Assembly: GCA_029582165.1 (NCBI GenBank)
Contig: CM055889.1
Span: 27,644,927-27,708,926 of the forward strand
Length of the DNA stretch: 64,000 nt
Origin: Portulaca oleracea
Taxonomy: Eukaryota > Streptophyta > Magnoliopsida > Caryophyllales > Portulacaceae
Direction: 5' to 3'
Part shown: piece after piece, positions 29,698 through 41,054 of the stretch
How the letters are laid out: each line of letters opens with the position of its first letter
How positions within the stretch are numbered: the stretch's first letter is position 1
Made by a program: the position numbers and the translations under genes
The notes under the pieces: generated by a model
Database searches by the model: none
What the model was told of the DNA's origin: nothing
The model's input: only the letters and a program-made list of their open reading frames with translations

Positions 29698-30405
29698 ATG
29701 TCCTCGATCGAAAATTCTCTATGCTTGGAGTGGAATGCTAAGAATCTTGGTGTTCGTTTTGTGTTTAGTAGCGAATTTGGGATTGGTGATGCCTTGATTC
29801 TAGTTCAACCTACGTTTTTGAACTTTTCATTTGTGTCATCCATCGATGAATATTTCTTGCAGGTTGGTTGTTGTGACGTGAACTATTTGAGTATGCCATA
29901 CATGATATTTGGGCGTTATTGGTTATTCGAGAATGTGTTTTTGATTGGGTGCTGTTGGAAATTTGGTATGCAATGCTTGTGGGAGTGTTTGTCGAATGAA
30001 GATCGTTCTTTTGAATTTGATCTCTTGAATCCCTTAACCCCACATCAAATTAAACCAAGGATGGGAAGTGAGTTGAGGAACCTTCTCCTTTCGAGCGAAA
30101 CATGGGTTGAGTGTGCTCTTAATGAGAACGAGCGGTCTCTTGCTTTGTCTTTACCTTGCAGCGAACCAAGTGAGGATGTGTGTTCCCAAACACCTAAAAA
30201 TACTCCCGTTCCTTCCCTTAATCCCCTATCCCCACACAACAAGCCTCCAACCTTTTTCTTTCATTTGGATGATGGATATGTCGTAGGGTTCGAAGCTTAT
30301 TGGTGCCTCATGTGTATGTTCATTGCAATCAGGAAGTTCGAGATGTTCAAAGTTCCTTGGAGCCAAATTATGGAGAGGGTCTCGGTTTTAACTCCCAAGA
30401 GTTGA
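29698..30405 (+). CDS. Unknown ORF of gag-only element (235 aa)
   Basis: An open frame between gag and the purine tract; the frame is open from 29650 and the first ATG is 29698. The first half is rich in Phe, Trp, Tyr and Cys (YLSMPYMIFGRYWLFENV, GCCWKFGMQCLWECL), the second half in Ser/Pro/Leu. It has no motif of protease, RT, RNase H or integrase, and I do not recognise the family. It could be a decayed gag-pol remnant or an accessory protein; the uninterrupted length next to a broken gag is notable. Confidence 0.5.
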   Translation: MSSIENSLCLEWNAKNLGVRFVFSSEFGIGDALILVQPTFLNFSFVSSIDEYFLQVGCCDVNYLSMPYMIFGRYWLFENVFLIGCCWKFGMQCLWECLSNEDRSFEFDLLNPLTPHQIKPRMGSELRNLLLSSETWVECALNENERSLALSLPCSEPSEDVCSQTPKNTPVPSLNPLSPHNKPPTFFFHLDDGYVVGFEAYWCLMCMFIAIRKFEMFKVPWSQIMERVSVLTPKS

Positions 30406-30419
30406 GGGCAACTCTTTTT

Positions 30420-30433
30420 CAAGAAGGGGAGTA
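30420..30433 (+). promoter_or_regulatory. Polypurine tract of gag-only element
   Basis: CAAGAAGGGGAGTA lies directly before the 3' LTR start TGGAGCATA, the expected plus-strand primer position. Confidence 0.88.
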
Positions 30434-31629
30434 TGGAGCATACCGGGATGGGGTTGGAGCCTCGAGATCTATGGTTTTCAAGTCTATCCGCGCTCCCTCC
30501 CGAGAACCCGAGCGAAACAACTCGAAGATCGAGTGTGGAGTCCATTTCAAAGTGGACCCGGGGCCTTGGAGTCGTATTCGGATCATCACCGGGTGCGGTA
30601 TCCACTTCAAATGGGACCCCGAACCATGAGTGTGGAGCTACGGGTCCTCATCGGGACCTACTTCAGGCCTTTAAAAGGGTTCGAAGTCCTTCCGTAACAA
30701 TAAGTGTAAACGGGTCAACGTGGGATGTTGGAATGGACATGTCTTCACTCTTTGGGTCATAACTCCTTCATTACAACTCCGATGGATTTAAATTTTGGGA
30801 GCTTTCCATTAAATATCTTATGAGCCTAAAACGGAGCCAGGATGAGGAAATTATGCGCGTTTGAAGTCAGTAGAAGAAAATTGCCCAGAAGGACGTCGCA
30901 CTCGCGACCACCTTCTGCCAGATGTTGATCGCTGCATCCAGAAGGACGTTGCACCCGCGATGTATGGGGTCGCACCCGCGACGTCCCACTGTCCAGTTAC
31001 TGATGCTTCATCTGTTTGCTGCATAGCGCCCGAAATGCATCTTGACGCGCCCGCGACATCCAGCTACCTACCATCGATGTCACGGTCTTTGTTCCGAAGA
31101 ATACGACGGCCTATTTCTGCACGTGTTTATTTCCCCAAAACGTTGTGTTTTGATTTTTTTCCCTCTTTTAGTATAAATACCCCCTTAGCTTATTTTCCAA
31201 GATAATTTTTGATGATATGAATGTAAGGCTTATGCATTTTAGGGCTTTCCCTAGTTTTCTCTTAAATCTTGTTTACTTTCTCAAATTAATTTGGTGGTGT
31301 TGCAAGTCATCTCTTTATTGATCATTTAGTGAATTTTTCCTTTATAATGATCATTGGTGGGGTGTTAGGCCATTGGTGGTGGTTCTACCTTTATCTAAGG
31401 TCATATCGAATCCTTCTAGTGTTCAAGCTCATGGTTGATTGATTTTGATTCCTTTTCAAAGTTATTAGTCATTGATCAAGAAGATTGTTATTATTTCAAG
31501 TATGGATGGGTGATTGGATTTCATTTCCACATCAAAGCTCATGGGTGTTCAATGGTTTTTCTCTCATCCCCTGAACCTAACATCAACTACTCAAGCTATT
31601 TCATTACTTCCCTCCACGCACTCGCTCCA
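30434..31629 (+). repeat. 3' LTR of gag-only element
   Basis: Begins TGGAGCATA and ends CGCTCCA, followed by the ggcag duplication. It has the TATAAATA box at 31172-31179. It carries a ~90-bp segment (30630-30735) missing from the 5' LTR, but one fewer palindrome (a 21-bp loss at ~30908). Confidence 0.9.
30895..31057. repeat. Palindrome-pair array in 3' LTR
   Basis: Motif starts are 30895 (its partner deleted), 30948/30969 and 31023/31044. Pairs are 21 bp apart and units 75 bp apart, as in the 5' LTR. Several CpG positions differ between the two LTRs. Confidence 0.85.
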
Positions 31630-33474
31630 GGCAGTTTACCTGATCTGATCATACCTTCAATCTTAATCTTTAAGGTCCAACACTTCTCGGTGTCATGTCC
31701 TTTACACCTGTGGTAGTTGCGGAATGCATTGTCATCCCAGCTTGGGTACTTCGTTTCTAGCTCTACTCTCGATAAAGGAAACTCAATTAGGGTTTTCCTT
31801 AAGAGATGAGCCAAAGCATCGACATAGGTGGTGTCCAGTTGGGTGTAATGGTCGTAATTTGGTTAGATTCTTGACTGAATTACATTAGTCTCAGCGCTCT
31901 TAGAAGGGTGATTAGGTGAACCAGTATCCCTCCTATTAGAATTGAAATTCTTCAACCCTTGGGTGGCGACCTTCTCATTGTTCGTGGTATTGAGTAGGAC
32001 GCAAAGGTCCTTCAAGTAGTCGAAGTCCTTGATCACCTAGTATCCCAAATGCCGAGCCATGTTACTCTTGAGACTCTATTTGAAGGTGGATAATTGTAAA
32101 CGTAGAGGTATAGTCTCATTGATGCGAGAGAACTTGGTGTGCCACATCTATCGAACTAATCCAGGAAGGACTCATTTTCCCTTTGCTTCATGGCTGTTAG
32201 GTCATCCACTTTAGCTTGCTTTTTTTGTATATGGCTGTAGTGGTTGATGAAGACCCTAACCAATTCGTTTCAATAACCTTGACTTGAGGTGATAAGGCAT
32301 GGTACCATACTTTAGCTTCTCCATCTAGAGTGGATAGGAAAACTATGGAATATAAGCCGACATCAATCCTATCAAGAGGCGCCAACCGCATGAAGTACTT
32401 CTCAATGTGGTGAGTGGGGTTCTCATATGGCTTAAACTTGATGTTGGGCACTTCAACTTTGTTAGCCACCTTTATGACTGGGTGGATAGGCAAAGGTAAA
32501 TCTATGTACCTGTCAATAAATGCTGGAACAATGCTCATTATCTTGGTAAGACTCTCCAGCTTTTGTTCTAAAGCCTTCACAGCAGGATGCTCTGCGACTT
32601 TGGGAATTTCTAGGCAACTTTGGACTCCCCTTTGAATAATCTTGAGCCCCCTAACTCATCCCTTGTAGGAAACTTGATTAGTTCGGGCTTAGATTCGTAC
32701 TCGTTGACTTCTATATCATCATCATCTCCTTCAGTGTTAAGGCCTAACTTCTCATTAATCTTTATGATGGCTTGCAACATGCCTACCATCACTTACTGTT
32801 GTTGCTCATGGATCCTTTTCCCGATTTTTTTCTCATATTCGAGAGAATTCGCAAAGACCAAGCCTTGCATCTTAGTGTAAAGGTCCTCTAGGTGCTTGGA
32901 AATATTTGCTTCAACACCTTGGACATGGATCTCCTGGAATCGTTCCTCGGCCATGGTATGATTTTGAGCTCTAGCTTAGGTGGTGGACATATCGTAATTT
33001 AAATTTGGAACCAGTTGACCCCTGCGCAAATCTTTGATGCAGGCGGGAAGTCGATCTCGTATGTTGCCTGTATGGAAATTTGTTAGTGACTCGATAATTG
33101 ACTCTGACACTTTCTACCCGATGTATGCATGTCTTAAGAGACCTATATGGGACCTTAATGGACTCGATGCCTTTATTCTGATGCAAGGATGACTCATCCA
33201 CTTTATGGGAGTGCATGGCCTAACTCTACATGGACCTAACATGATGATGTACAACACAAACAACCATTGGGTCCTTATTGGGGTCGACTCACAATATATA
33301 TGGGCTCAGATCCGAGTAAACGATGCAATGGGAATTTAGACACGAGGATATCATAAAGGACCGGATAGAATCAAGACAAAGGGGCCAACCTATGAAACCT
33401 GATTGGGTGATCCAGCAAAAATCATTGGGATAGAAATGGTTTAAAAGCCATTTGGCCTGTGACTTAAGCATGGG
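31630..33474 (-). mobile_element. Tat/Ogre-lineage retrotransposon fragment (copy 3): gag and 5' leader
   Basis: On minus, from 33474 down: untranslated leader, a GNIRDRLPACIKDLRRGQLVPN-like block (as in copy 2), then gag with VKALEQKLESLTK-like, VPNIKFKPYENPTHHIEKY, STLDGEAKVWYHALSPQ and the CxxH-type knuckle YHRCKGHDTEKCW, ending at SGKLP where the gag-only element inserted. Several frameshifts and stops are present. No pol remains; the left end is lost after 26390. At 33474 it is cut by the start of copy 1 (TGTAGACACCGGG). Confidence 0.85.
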
Positions 33475-34865
33475 TGTAGACACCGGGATTTTGACGCATA
33501 AGACAATATAAAAAGAAGAGCGGAAGAAATAAAAGAGATTCGATAAATGCATGCATTTTACATGTATTTGTTCACCTAAAGTCACATGCATGATCACATA
33601 TGGTCCATCCTAGCTACATGTACATTTTTATATATAAAAATGGAGCCATGCAAACCCTAAAAGCAAGCGCCAGAGATCGCGAGATCGAATCCTCACAAAA
33701 GAACTCAAAAACACTCTCAAAAGCCAAATAATAATGTGCTCATTTCGTCCAATGTGAATGGCAGCTTCCCTAGGTTGGTTGACTTCAACACTCCACCGTC
33801 CATGCATGTATGGACGATGCTAGTGCCTACCCCCTGGCGTAGTAGCAGATCGGCCTACACACACTGGCCACACGTGGTCAATTGACCACTTGCTGTTGTC
33901 CATCATCATGCATCTCCCCCTACTGCATAGTGAAGTGTAGAGCTATGGAGATTACCATGTGTATGTGTATATATGCATGTATCTCCTATCCTCCATCCTC
34001 CTATAAAGTAAACTCAACTTGCCTTTGATGATTCTATATGGCCCTTTACAACATTTTCTCAACAAAGGTCTAATAAACCTTCTTAAAAGTCCAACAAGAG
34101 AAAATAGGTAAAGTATTAGACTGCATAATAATCACCAGGTTTTGAGTGGATTAATTTATTGAGTTAATTTTTGAATCCATCAAATTCATGGCTGACCCGT
34201 GGTTAGGCCCAACCATGTTGGATTTATCAATTAAATCCATAAGTTAATTATAACTCACCCGCTGTTGGTTTTATCCAGTCCTTTACGATATCCGTTTTCC
34301 TAAACAAGTAGAATAAAATACAAAATAATAAAATAGAAAAGCGTCAGGCAGTCAGTCTCATTGATCATCATTCTAGTCCGCATAATAATCAGTACGGCTT
34401 GAGTTGGCCCAAGTAGGGTGTCTCAGTTACGGATTCTCATTAAAACGGTCAGCCTGTGGATGGGGCGCTTATCCGAATTGAGAAACACCGACTTGAACTC
34501 CCATACTCGGTCTTGACTCGCTGTATTCAGTTTTATCCGACCCTTTATGATGATTAATGGTCTTTTAGGCTCATGTAGAGTTAGGATCATGCAAATCCGT
34601 GTCCCGAGTGAGTCACCTTGTCCAGTGAGCATGTAGATTGTGCATATTAGTAAGTCCCATGTAGGTCCACTAGGTCATGCATTCATCAGGTCGGGTTTCG
34701 GGGTCAATAAAAGGTCAATCTCTGAACTGTATGTGGTTTGCTGTAGTCAACATAGGAGACCCGAGCCTAGCTTGGATCCCCGGCCCAACAGGTCGCTTGA
34801 TCCGTAACCCGGTCTTCGTTCCGTCAGCACCCAGGTCCAAAACCTTCCGTCGTCTACAATTCGAC
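33475..34865 (+). other. Copy 1 LTR remnant and leader
   Basis: Holds the LTR start (33475) and a palindromic stretch at 33848-33890, including the perfect 16-base palindrome GTGGTCAATTGACCAC (33874-33889). From ~34000 the sequence matches the copy 2 leader. No tRNA-Arg-type primer site was found. A coding-like block just before the gag ATG (IGD..PGPTGRLIRNPVF) resembles the corresponding part of copies 2 and 3, so gag may begin further upstream. Confidence 0.6.
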
Positions 34866-36933
34866 ATGTCTGCCGAAGAAAATCACGAGGGCAACCAAGT
34901 CCAAGAATCCTTAGTCAAACTTCTTGAGGAGAAGTTCAAGCAAGTTGAGGGTTCAATCACTTTTGCTACCTTACAGCAAGAGAAGAAAGCCGATGAGCAC
35001 ATCGCTCGGCAGGAGAACACATCCAAAGGCAAGATACTCGCATAGAGCAACAACAGGAGACTCTTAATGGTGTTTTGGAGGCTATGCAATGCATCAATGT
35101 GCGAATGGGAATAGAAGACAATGATGAGATGGAAATTCTTCCTAACCCTACGGGTGACAAAGACAAAGGGAAGATAGGCGAAAGTTCCAATGCTGGAGTG
35201 GTCATAGAAGTGCCTGATGACTAACACCAAGGCCGCCAACGTCAGTGACTGTTCCTCAAACTGTCCCGGTCAAGGCTCAACTACGCGATGACCCTGTCAT
35301 CCAAGACATAAAGGCTCAACTGAATGTGTTCAAAGATGCTGTGAGCCAGATGCCGACCTTCATCAATCAGTTCGTCGAGTTCGATCCACCCGCTGAAATC
35401 AATGCTAATATAGTGGGAAAGATGGACATTTCGCTGAAGAAGTTCTACCCATCTGAGAATCCAACCCATCATGTGTGGGAATTCAACCGAGTGATGCTAC
35501 TCCGAGGTGTCACTACCGAGCATTACTAGCAAGTCTTCCCGTCATCACTGAATGATGAAACATTAAACTGGTATTACACCCTTCCTCTGGAGGTACGAGG
35601 AGATTGGACTGTTTTGCATAGGGCATTTATCGAGCATTATAGTAAGATCCAGAAAGATAAGGTGACCCTGACAGACATTATGGCTATTCGACAAGGAGAA
35701 ATTGAGTCGCTCACGGCCTACTATGAGAGGTGGCATGCTAAGCTATCTCAGGTGACCATCATTATTCCCACAGAAATGCAGTTAGACACATGTATCCGTG
35801 GGTTAAAACCCAGTCTGGCGCAACAATTGGACTTTCATGTGGTTGAGAGTTTTGAGTACTTGAAGAAGTTATGTCCTAAGTTAGAAGCGCGCAAAGAAAG
35901 GACCGCTACGTCCCAGAATTGGAAGGGCAACAACGTGGGAAGAAGGACCAATAAGGTGGCTGAGATAAGCTTTGTACAGAATGTGAATCGTGGTCCGCCT
36001 CCGAAGACAACCTACTTCCAATATGATTCATATACCCCACTTGATATGACTTAGGCCGAAGCTTTGGACCGATTGCTAAAATCAAACAAAATCCAGTTGC
36101 CAGTACCTAGACCTGAACCTGAGACTAAGGGACCGGGATGGAACAACAATGCTTACTGCAAGTACCACCGGACAAGAGGTCATGACACTGAGCGATGCTG
36201 GACGCTTAAGAATCAGATTGAGAAGATGATTCGTTCTGGGGCGTTACCGATGCCCAAAGCTGCAAATAATCCCAATAACAAAAGCAATCCTCTCCCAAAT
36301 CATGCCATCTTTGTGGGAGAGGGTACTTTTGATCCCTCCGAATGTATTACCGATGAAGGAGCACCGACACTCCTTCCTGAAGATTGGACAACCTTTACTG
36401 TCAATGGTATTTGGGTTAGTGATGAAGAGGATGTATATGAAGAAGGTCCTAATAACGATTTCTGGTTTGATAAGGAAGAAGAAGTTCCACCTAGTGTTGC
36501 ATTCTTAACTAGGTCGGGAAGGCACAATCAGGCACGGGCTGAACTTGTGGCTCCTCCATCAAATCCAAGTCCTACGAGAACGTAAGTGTCTGCTGCTCCT
36601 AAAGATCCAACAACCCTTACCATAAATGGCGTATTGGCCAGTGATGACGAAGACAACTATCACCATAAAGGGGTAACTCAGCAATGCTTAGAAGAACTGA
36701 GGGACAATCTACAAGATATGGTCCTACATTCGGTCATTCGCCATGAGAAAAAGGTGTGGAAACACCTCGAGTTTCAAGACCAACAGATAAAACAACAACG
36801 AGAGGCTATGGACAACATGTTGGAGGAATTTCATAGTTTAAAGAAGGATTCTGATCCGCAAGCCTTGAAGAAAAAAAGATTGACCCGGTGGTTGCTGTGT
36901 TGTCCAACTCTGAATTTGACCCAAGCGCCATGA
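34866..36933 (+). pseudogene. gag: Tat copy 1 gag
   Basis: ATG 34866 (MSAEENHEGNQVQES) aligns with MSGEQFQEV of copy 2. The domain-bearing part is at 35245-36054: FVEFDPPAEIN, FYPSENPTHHVWEF, LHRAFIEHYSKIQKDK, YYERWHAKLSQ, a retrotransposon gag fold. The knuckle CKYHRTRGHDTERCW is at ~36157. A Gln/Glu-rich coiled segment ends near 36890. Stops at 35041, 35527, 36052 and 36583 and at least two frame changes break it. At ~36895 the sequence jumps to a region that in copy 2 lies beyond protease and G-patch. Confidence 0.82.
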
Positions 36934-38176
36934 TCTCTGCTGATGGAGGCTGCCACAAAGTGACCTGGGTCGATGCTATTAACAATTTATAAACCCTAGT
37001 GTTAGGAGAACCTTGTAAGGTCCAGTTTGAGTCGAGCACTAGTGAGTCTGTAATCGAGTATGAGTCAGCTGGGATTATCCCCAAGTCTGATAAGTTTGTA
37101 TCCGTTTCTGCATTCAATGAAGTGAACGTTTCTGAATATCTCTGTTCTTCCTCCCTTCTCCCTAATTGATGTGCTAATAACTATGAATTTGATGTTGAAC
37201 CTTTAAAAGACTTTAATGAATTAATACAAGCCATGAATGACCGCGAGAATCACATGGCATCTGTCGAAGAAACCATCGCCATCAATGTGAGGACGCCTGA
37301 AACTCCCCGAGAACTGAAAATTGGCAAATCATTAACCCTGGAGGAGCAACAGGAGTTCAACTCGCTTCTAAGGGAGTTCATAGACGTCTTCGCTTGGTCT
37401 TACGAAGACATGCCCGGAATCGATAGGGAGATTGCTGAACATGCCAATCCACTCTACCCGGATCTTAAGCTAGTACAACAACGACCTCACAGGATTAAGA
37501 ATGAATGGTGAGACAAAATTCACGGTGAAATTAAGAAGCAGCTGGAAGCTAAGTTCATCAGGGCAGTAGAATTCCCGGAGTGGGTAGCTAACATTGTGCC
37601 TGTGCCGAAGAAAGACGGAAAGGTTCGGATGTGTGTCGATTTTCGAGATCTGAACTAAGCTAGCCCAAAGGATTGCTTTCCTTTGCCACATATTGACGTT
37701 TTGGTTGATCACCCTGTGGACATGAGCTACTATCATTCAGGGATGGGTACGCTGGTTATAACTAGATCAAAATGGTCGAAGAAGATATGGAGAAAACATC
37801 ATTCATCACTTCGTGGGGAACTTTCTGTTACACCGTCATGCCTTTCGGACTGAAGAACGCTGGTGCTACTTACCAACGCACCGCCACTACCCTACTGCAT
37901 GACATGATCCACGTAGAGGTTGAGGTATATGTGGACGACATGATTGTCAAGTCGAAAAAGCGTGAGGATCACATTCCAAACTTACGTAAGTTCTTCCTTA
38001 GGCTCCGCAAGTACAACATGAGATTGAATCCACAGAAATGTGCGTTTAGAGTGACTTCAAGAAGGTTGATGGGTTATATCGTCAGTCAACGCGGGATAGA
38101 GGTTGATCCATCCAAGATCAAAGCACTTCAAGACATGCCTCCGCCTCGGACGGAAAAGGAGATTCGTGCTTCCTAG
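36895..38176 (+). pseudogene. pol: Tat copy 1 reverse transcriptase
   Basis: After the internal deletion: an acidic linker, then the pre-RT block EFIDVFAWSYEDMPGIDREIAEH, WVANIVPVPKKDGKVRMCVDF, FPLPHIDVLVD, MPFGLKNAGATYQRT and the catalytic VEVYVDDMIVKSK (37921-37959). RLNPQKCAF and SQRGIEVDPSKIKAL follow. The frame changes at least twice and there are stops (TGA 37509, TAG 38174 among others). Unlike copy 2, the YVDD box is intact. Confidence 0.85.
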
Positions 38177-38190
38177 GGCGGATACAGTAT

Positions 38191-39258
38191 TTGAGCATAT
38201 TCATTTCCAAACTCCTAATGACTTGTGAACCGTTATTCAAGAAGCTGAAGAAGGGAGCGACGAATGACTGGGATAACCAGTGTCAGGCGGCACTTGAGAA
38301 GGTTAAAACTGACTTAACCAATCCACCGGTACTAGTCCCGCATATCTCCGGGAAGCCATTGTTGCTTTACCTCACCATCAGTTCAAGCGCTATGGGTGTT
38401 ATGCTAGCACAAGAAGGTGTTGGTCTTGAGCGAGCTATTTATTACATCAGCAAGAATTTTCTGGGGTGTGAATCTCGCTCCTCGGAGATTGAGAAGATAG
38501 CCTTGGCATTAGTATGGTCTACAAAGAAGCTTCGCTACTATATGCTCTCACACACTGTGTATGTGATTGCAGCATGTAATCCGGTCAAGTACATCATGGA
38601 ACAACCTACCATCAACAGCTGGATTGCTCGATGGGTGGTTATGTTGTCCGAGTTTGATCTGCACTTTCGACCACAGAAGTCCGTAAAGGGGCATGCAGTT
38701 TCCGATTTTCTGCCTGAGTTTCCTATAGGAAGTCCTGACGTTGGGGGCTTGGAGTTTGGTGATGAACAAATATTTCAAGTTGAAGAGGAAACCTGGAAGC
38801 TATACTTTGATGGTGTTGCTAATCTGATGGGATGCGAGGCCAGAGCTCTGTTGGTTTCACCCGAAGACATACACTTTCTTTTGGCAGTAAAACTTGATTT
38901 TAAGGCTATTAATAATGTTGCTGAGTATGAAGCTTGCATTTTGGGCATGCATGTGGCCCTGGAGATGGGAATTAAAAGGCTACGAGTGTTCGGGGACTCC
39001 AGTCTGATTGTCAATCAAGCTACTAGTATATGGAAGGTGAAGAGCAAATCCTTGGCATTATACTAGCAATATTTGTCCAAATTAGCTGAGAAGTTCAACC
39101 ATATTGAGTTCAAGTATCTACTGCGAGGTTACAATGAGTTAGCTGATGCGCTAGCCAAGCTTTCATCCATGGTGGCTATGCCCGAAAAGGATCAAGCCCT
39201 AGCAGTGACAGTGGAGAGGAGAGATTGTCCTGCTCATCAACAACTAACGATCGGTTAG
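38191..39258 (+). pseudogene. pol: Tat copy 1 RNase H plus second (archaeal-type) RNase H
   Basis: RT thumb and retroviral-type RNase H (KPLLLYLTISSSAMGVMLAQ, IEKIALALVWSTKKLRYYM). A second RNase H follows, with WKLYFDGVAN, NNVAEYEACILGM, VFGDSSLIVNQ and NELADALAKL. A dual RNase H is a hallmark of the Tat lineage. TAG at 39064 and 39256 interrupt it. Confidence 0.85.
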
Positions 39259-39357
39259 GTCAGTACCGATGCATGGTTCTTTGATATTTATGTATTTCTG
39301 AAAGACGGTTCATACCCGCCAAATGCCGAGCGTCGAGCCAGAAGGGCTATCCGGTTA

Positions 39358-40515
39358 GTGGCCTCTCAATATTGCATTACTCAGAAGCGTCTGTACATGA
39401 AGACTGCTACGGGGATAAACCTCCTATGTGTTAATAAGGAGGAAGCTGAGGAATTAATGAAATCCACTCACGGAGGGGAGTGTGGACTGCATATGAACGG
39501 CAAAATGTTGGTTAAGAAGATCCAGAGAGCAGGGTATTTCTAGCCGACTATGGAGTCCGATTGTCTCCAATTTGTGATAAGATGCCAGAAATGTTAAGAG
39601 TATGCTGATCTCAAACATCAACCGTCCTCCTATTTGACCACTTTGGCCTCACCTTGGCCATTTTCGGTTTGGGCAATCGACATCATAGGGAAGATTTCAC
39701 CCCAAGGCACACGAGGACATGAATATGTGTTGGTAGCCGTGGAATATTTCACTAAATGGGTATAAGCTGCCTCATACTCAAAAATCACTTCAAAGCATGT
39801 AGCCAAGTTTATTCTGAGGAACATCAGTTGTAGATACAAGGTGCCACATGAGGTGATCAGCGACAACGGGAGCCATCTCATGGGCGACTTTGCAACTCTT
39901 TTGGCCAAGTACAAAGTCCGACATCATCATGCTTCTCCTTATCGGCCACAAACCAATGGAGCGGTGGAGGCTGTAAACAAAACTCTGGTGAAAATTATCA
40001 AGAAAGTGGCCATCACTTACAAAGAATGGCCCGACAAGCTTCCTTTTGCACTATGAGGATATCGAACGTTAATTCTGACTGCAACTGGAGCTACGCCATA
40101 CTCTTTGGTGTATGGGATGGAAGCAGTCTTGCCAGTAGAACTTGGCGTTCCTTCCTTAAGAATCATTGCTGAAGGTTAAATCCCTAAAGTCGAATGGGCC
40201 CGAGCTAGATATGAGGAGTTGGTTTTGTTGGATGAAAGACGACTCTGTGCTCTACATAATATCCAACTTTATCAGAGCCGGATTTCCCCGCATTCAATAA
40301 GAAAGTCAAAGATCGAGATTTAACAAAAGGGGATCTAGTATTGAAAGAAATGAGAGCAGCATGTCAGGATCCTCGAGGCAAATTTGCCCCAAACTGGAAA
40401 GGTCCCTACATCATCATTTCTGTCACTCCAGGGGGCGCCGCCCGATTAGCTACGCCCGAGGGAGAGGAGCTCACCCAGCCTGTGAGTTTGGATCAGTGGA
40501 AAAGATATTATGTTT
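39358..40515 (+). pseudogene. pol: Tat copy 1 integrase
   Basis: Zinc-binding part (GGECGLHMNGKMLVKKIQRAG, CQKC), catalytic core with WAIDIIGKI, VISDNGSHLMGD and NGAVEAVNK (DDE residues all present), then [21 protein letters not shown]. The C-terminal block GDLVLKEMRAACQDPRGKFA is at ~40330-40510, ending with TAA after KRYYV. Stops occur at 39541, 39595, 39763, 40054 and 40177, and a frame change near 40250. Confidence 0.85.
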
Positions 40516-41054
40516 AAGCCTCTAAGGGATGGTATCCTAAGCTACTTAGACATGCGCTATCTTATAAAAGCAAGCAACCGAACTGCCAACACACTACTTG
40601 CTTGTGAGAGAAACGAAAAAAAGAAGAAGAGAAAAAAAAAGAAGAAAAGAAGAGGTTGATTTGAAACCCTTTTTGAGGCAGGTCAGACAAAAGGAGAGTG
40701 TAAAAAAAAGAAAAAGAAAAAATGAGAGACTAACTTGAAAATCCTTTGGGACAAGTTAGGTAAAAAGAGAGAATAAAAGTGTTGCAGTCGAAGTCGTGCT
40801 TTTGAGGGATGAGAAGAAGAAGAACATGGCTTGTGTTAATTCTTATAATACATAAATGTAATACTTTACTTCTTATATCAATAAAAGGAGTACATCTTTT
40901 AATGCATTTTTGTTTTATCAATTTTCTAAAGGAAAAGCATCAAATAATAAAAATATATAGCACACGCATTTCTTTCATTTCATTTCTTTCTCTCCACCGT
41001 ACTTATTTAAGTATTAAGTCTAGTCCTAGTTGAGTTGGAGTCGGTATAGGCCCA
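40516..41054 (+). other. Copy 1 spacer after pol
   Basis: Purine-rich, A-rich sequence with two imperfect ~70-bp repeats (starting ~40650 and ~40722, core ACTTGAAAATCCTTTGGGAC versus GATTTGAAACCCTTTTTGAG). It separates pol from the converging antisense gene. No coding signal. Confidence 0.6.

Larger units (their letters stand above)
26439..31629 (+). mobile_element. Gag-only (TR-GAG-like) LTR retrotransposon, complete
   Basis: Two direct LTRs (26439-27579 and 30434-31629), a tRNA-iMet primer site, a purine tract and a perfect 5-bp target duplication ggcag (26434-26438 and 31630-31634) define a 5.2-kb element. The interior encodes a gag domain and a second ORF of unknown function, but no protease, RT, RNase H or integrase. 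This matches the non-autonomous TR-GAG class, which needs pol proteins from a partner. A hAT-type MITE (27646-28220) sits near the 5' end. It inserted into gag of Tat copy 3. Confidence 0.92.
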
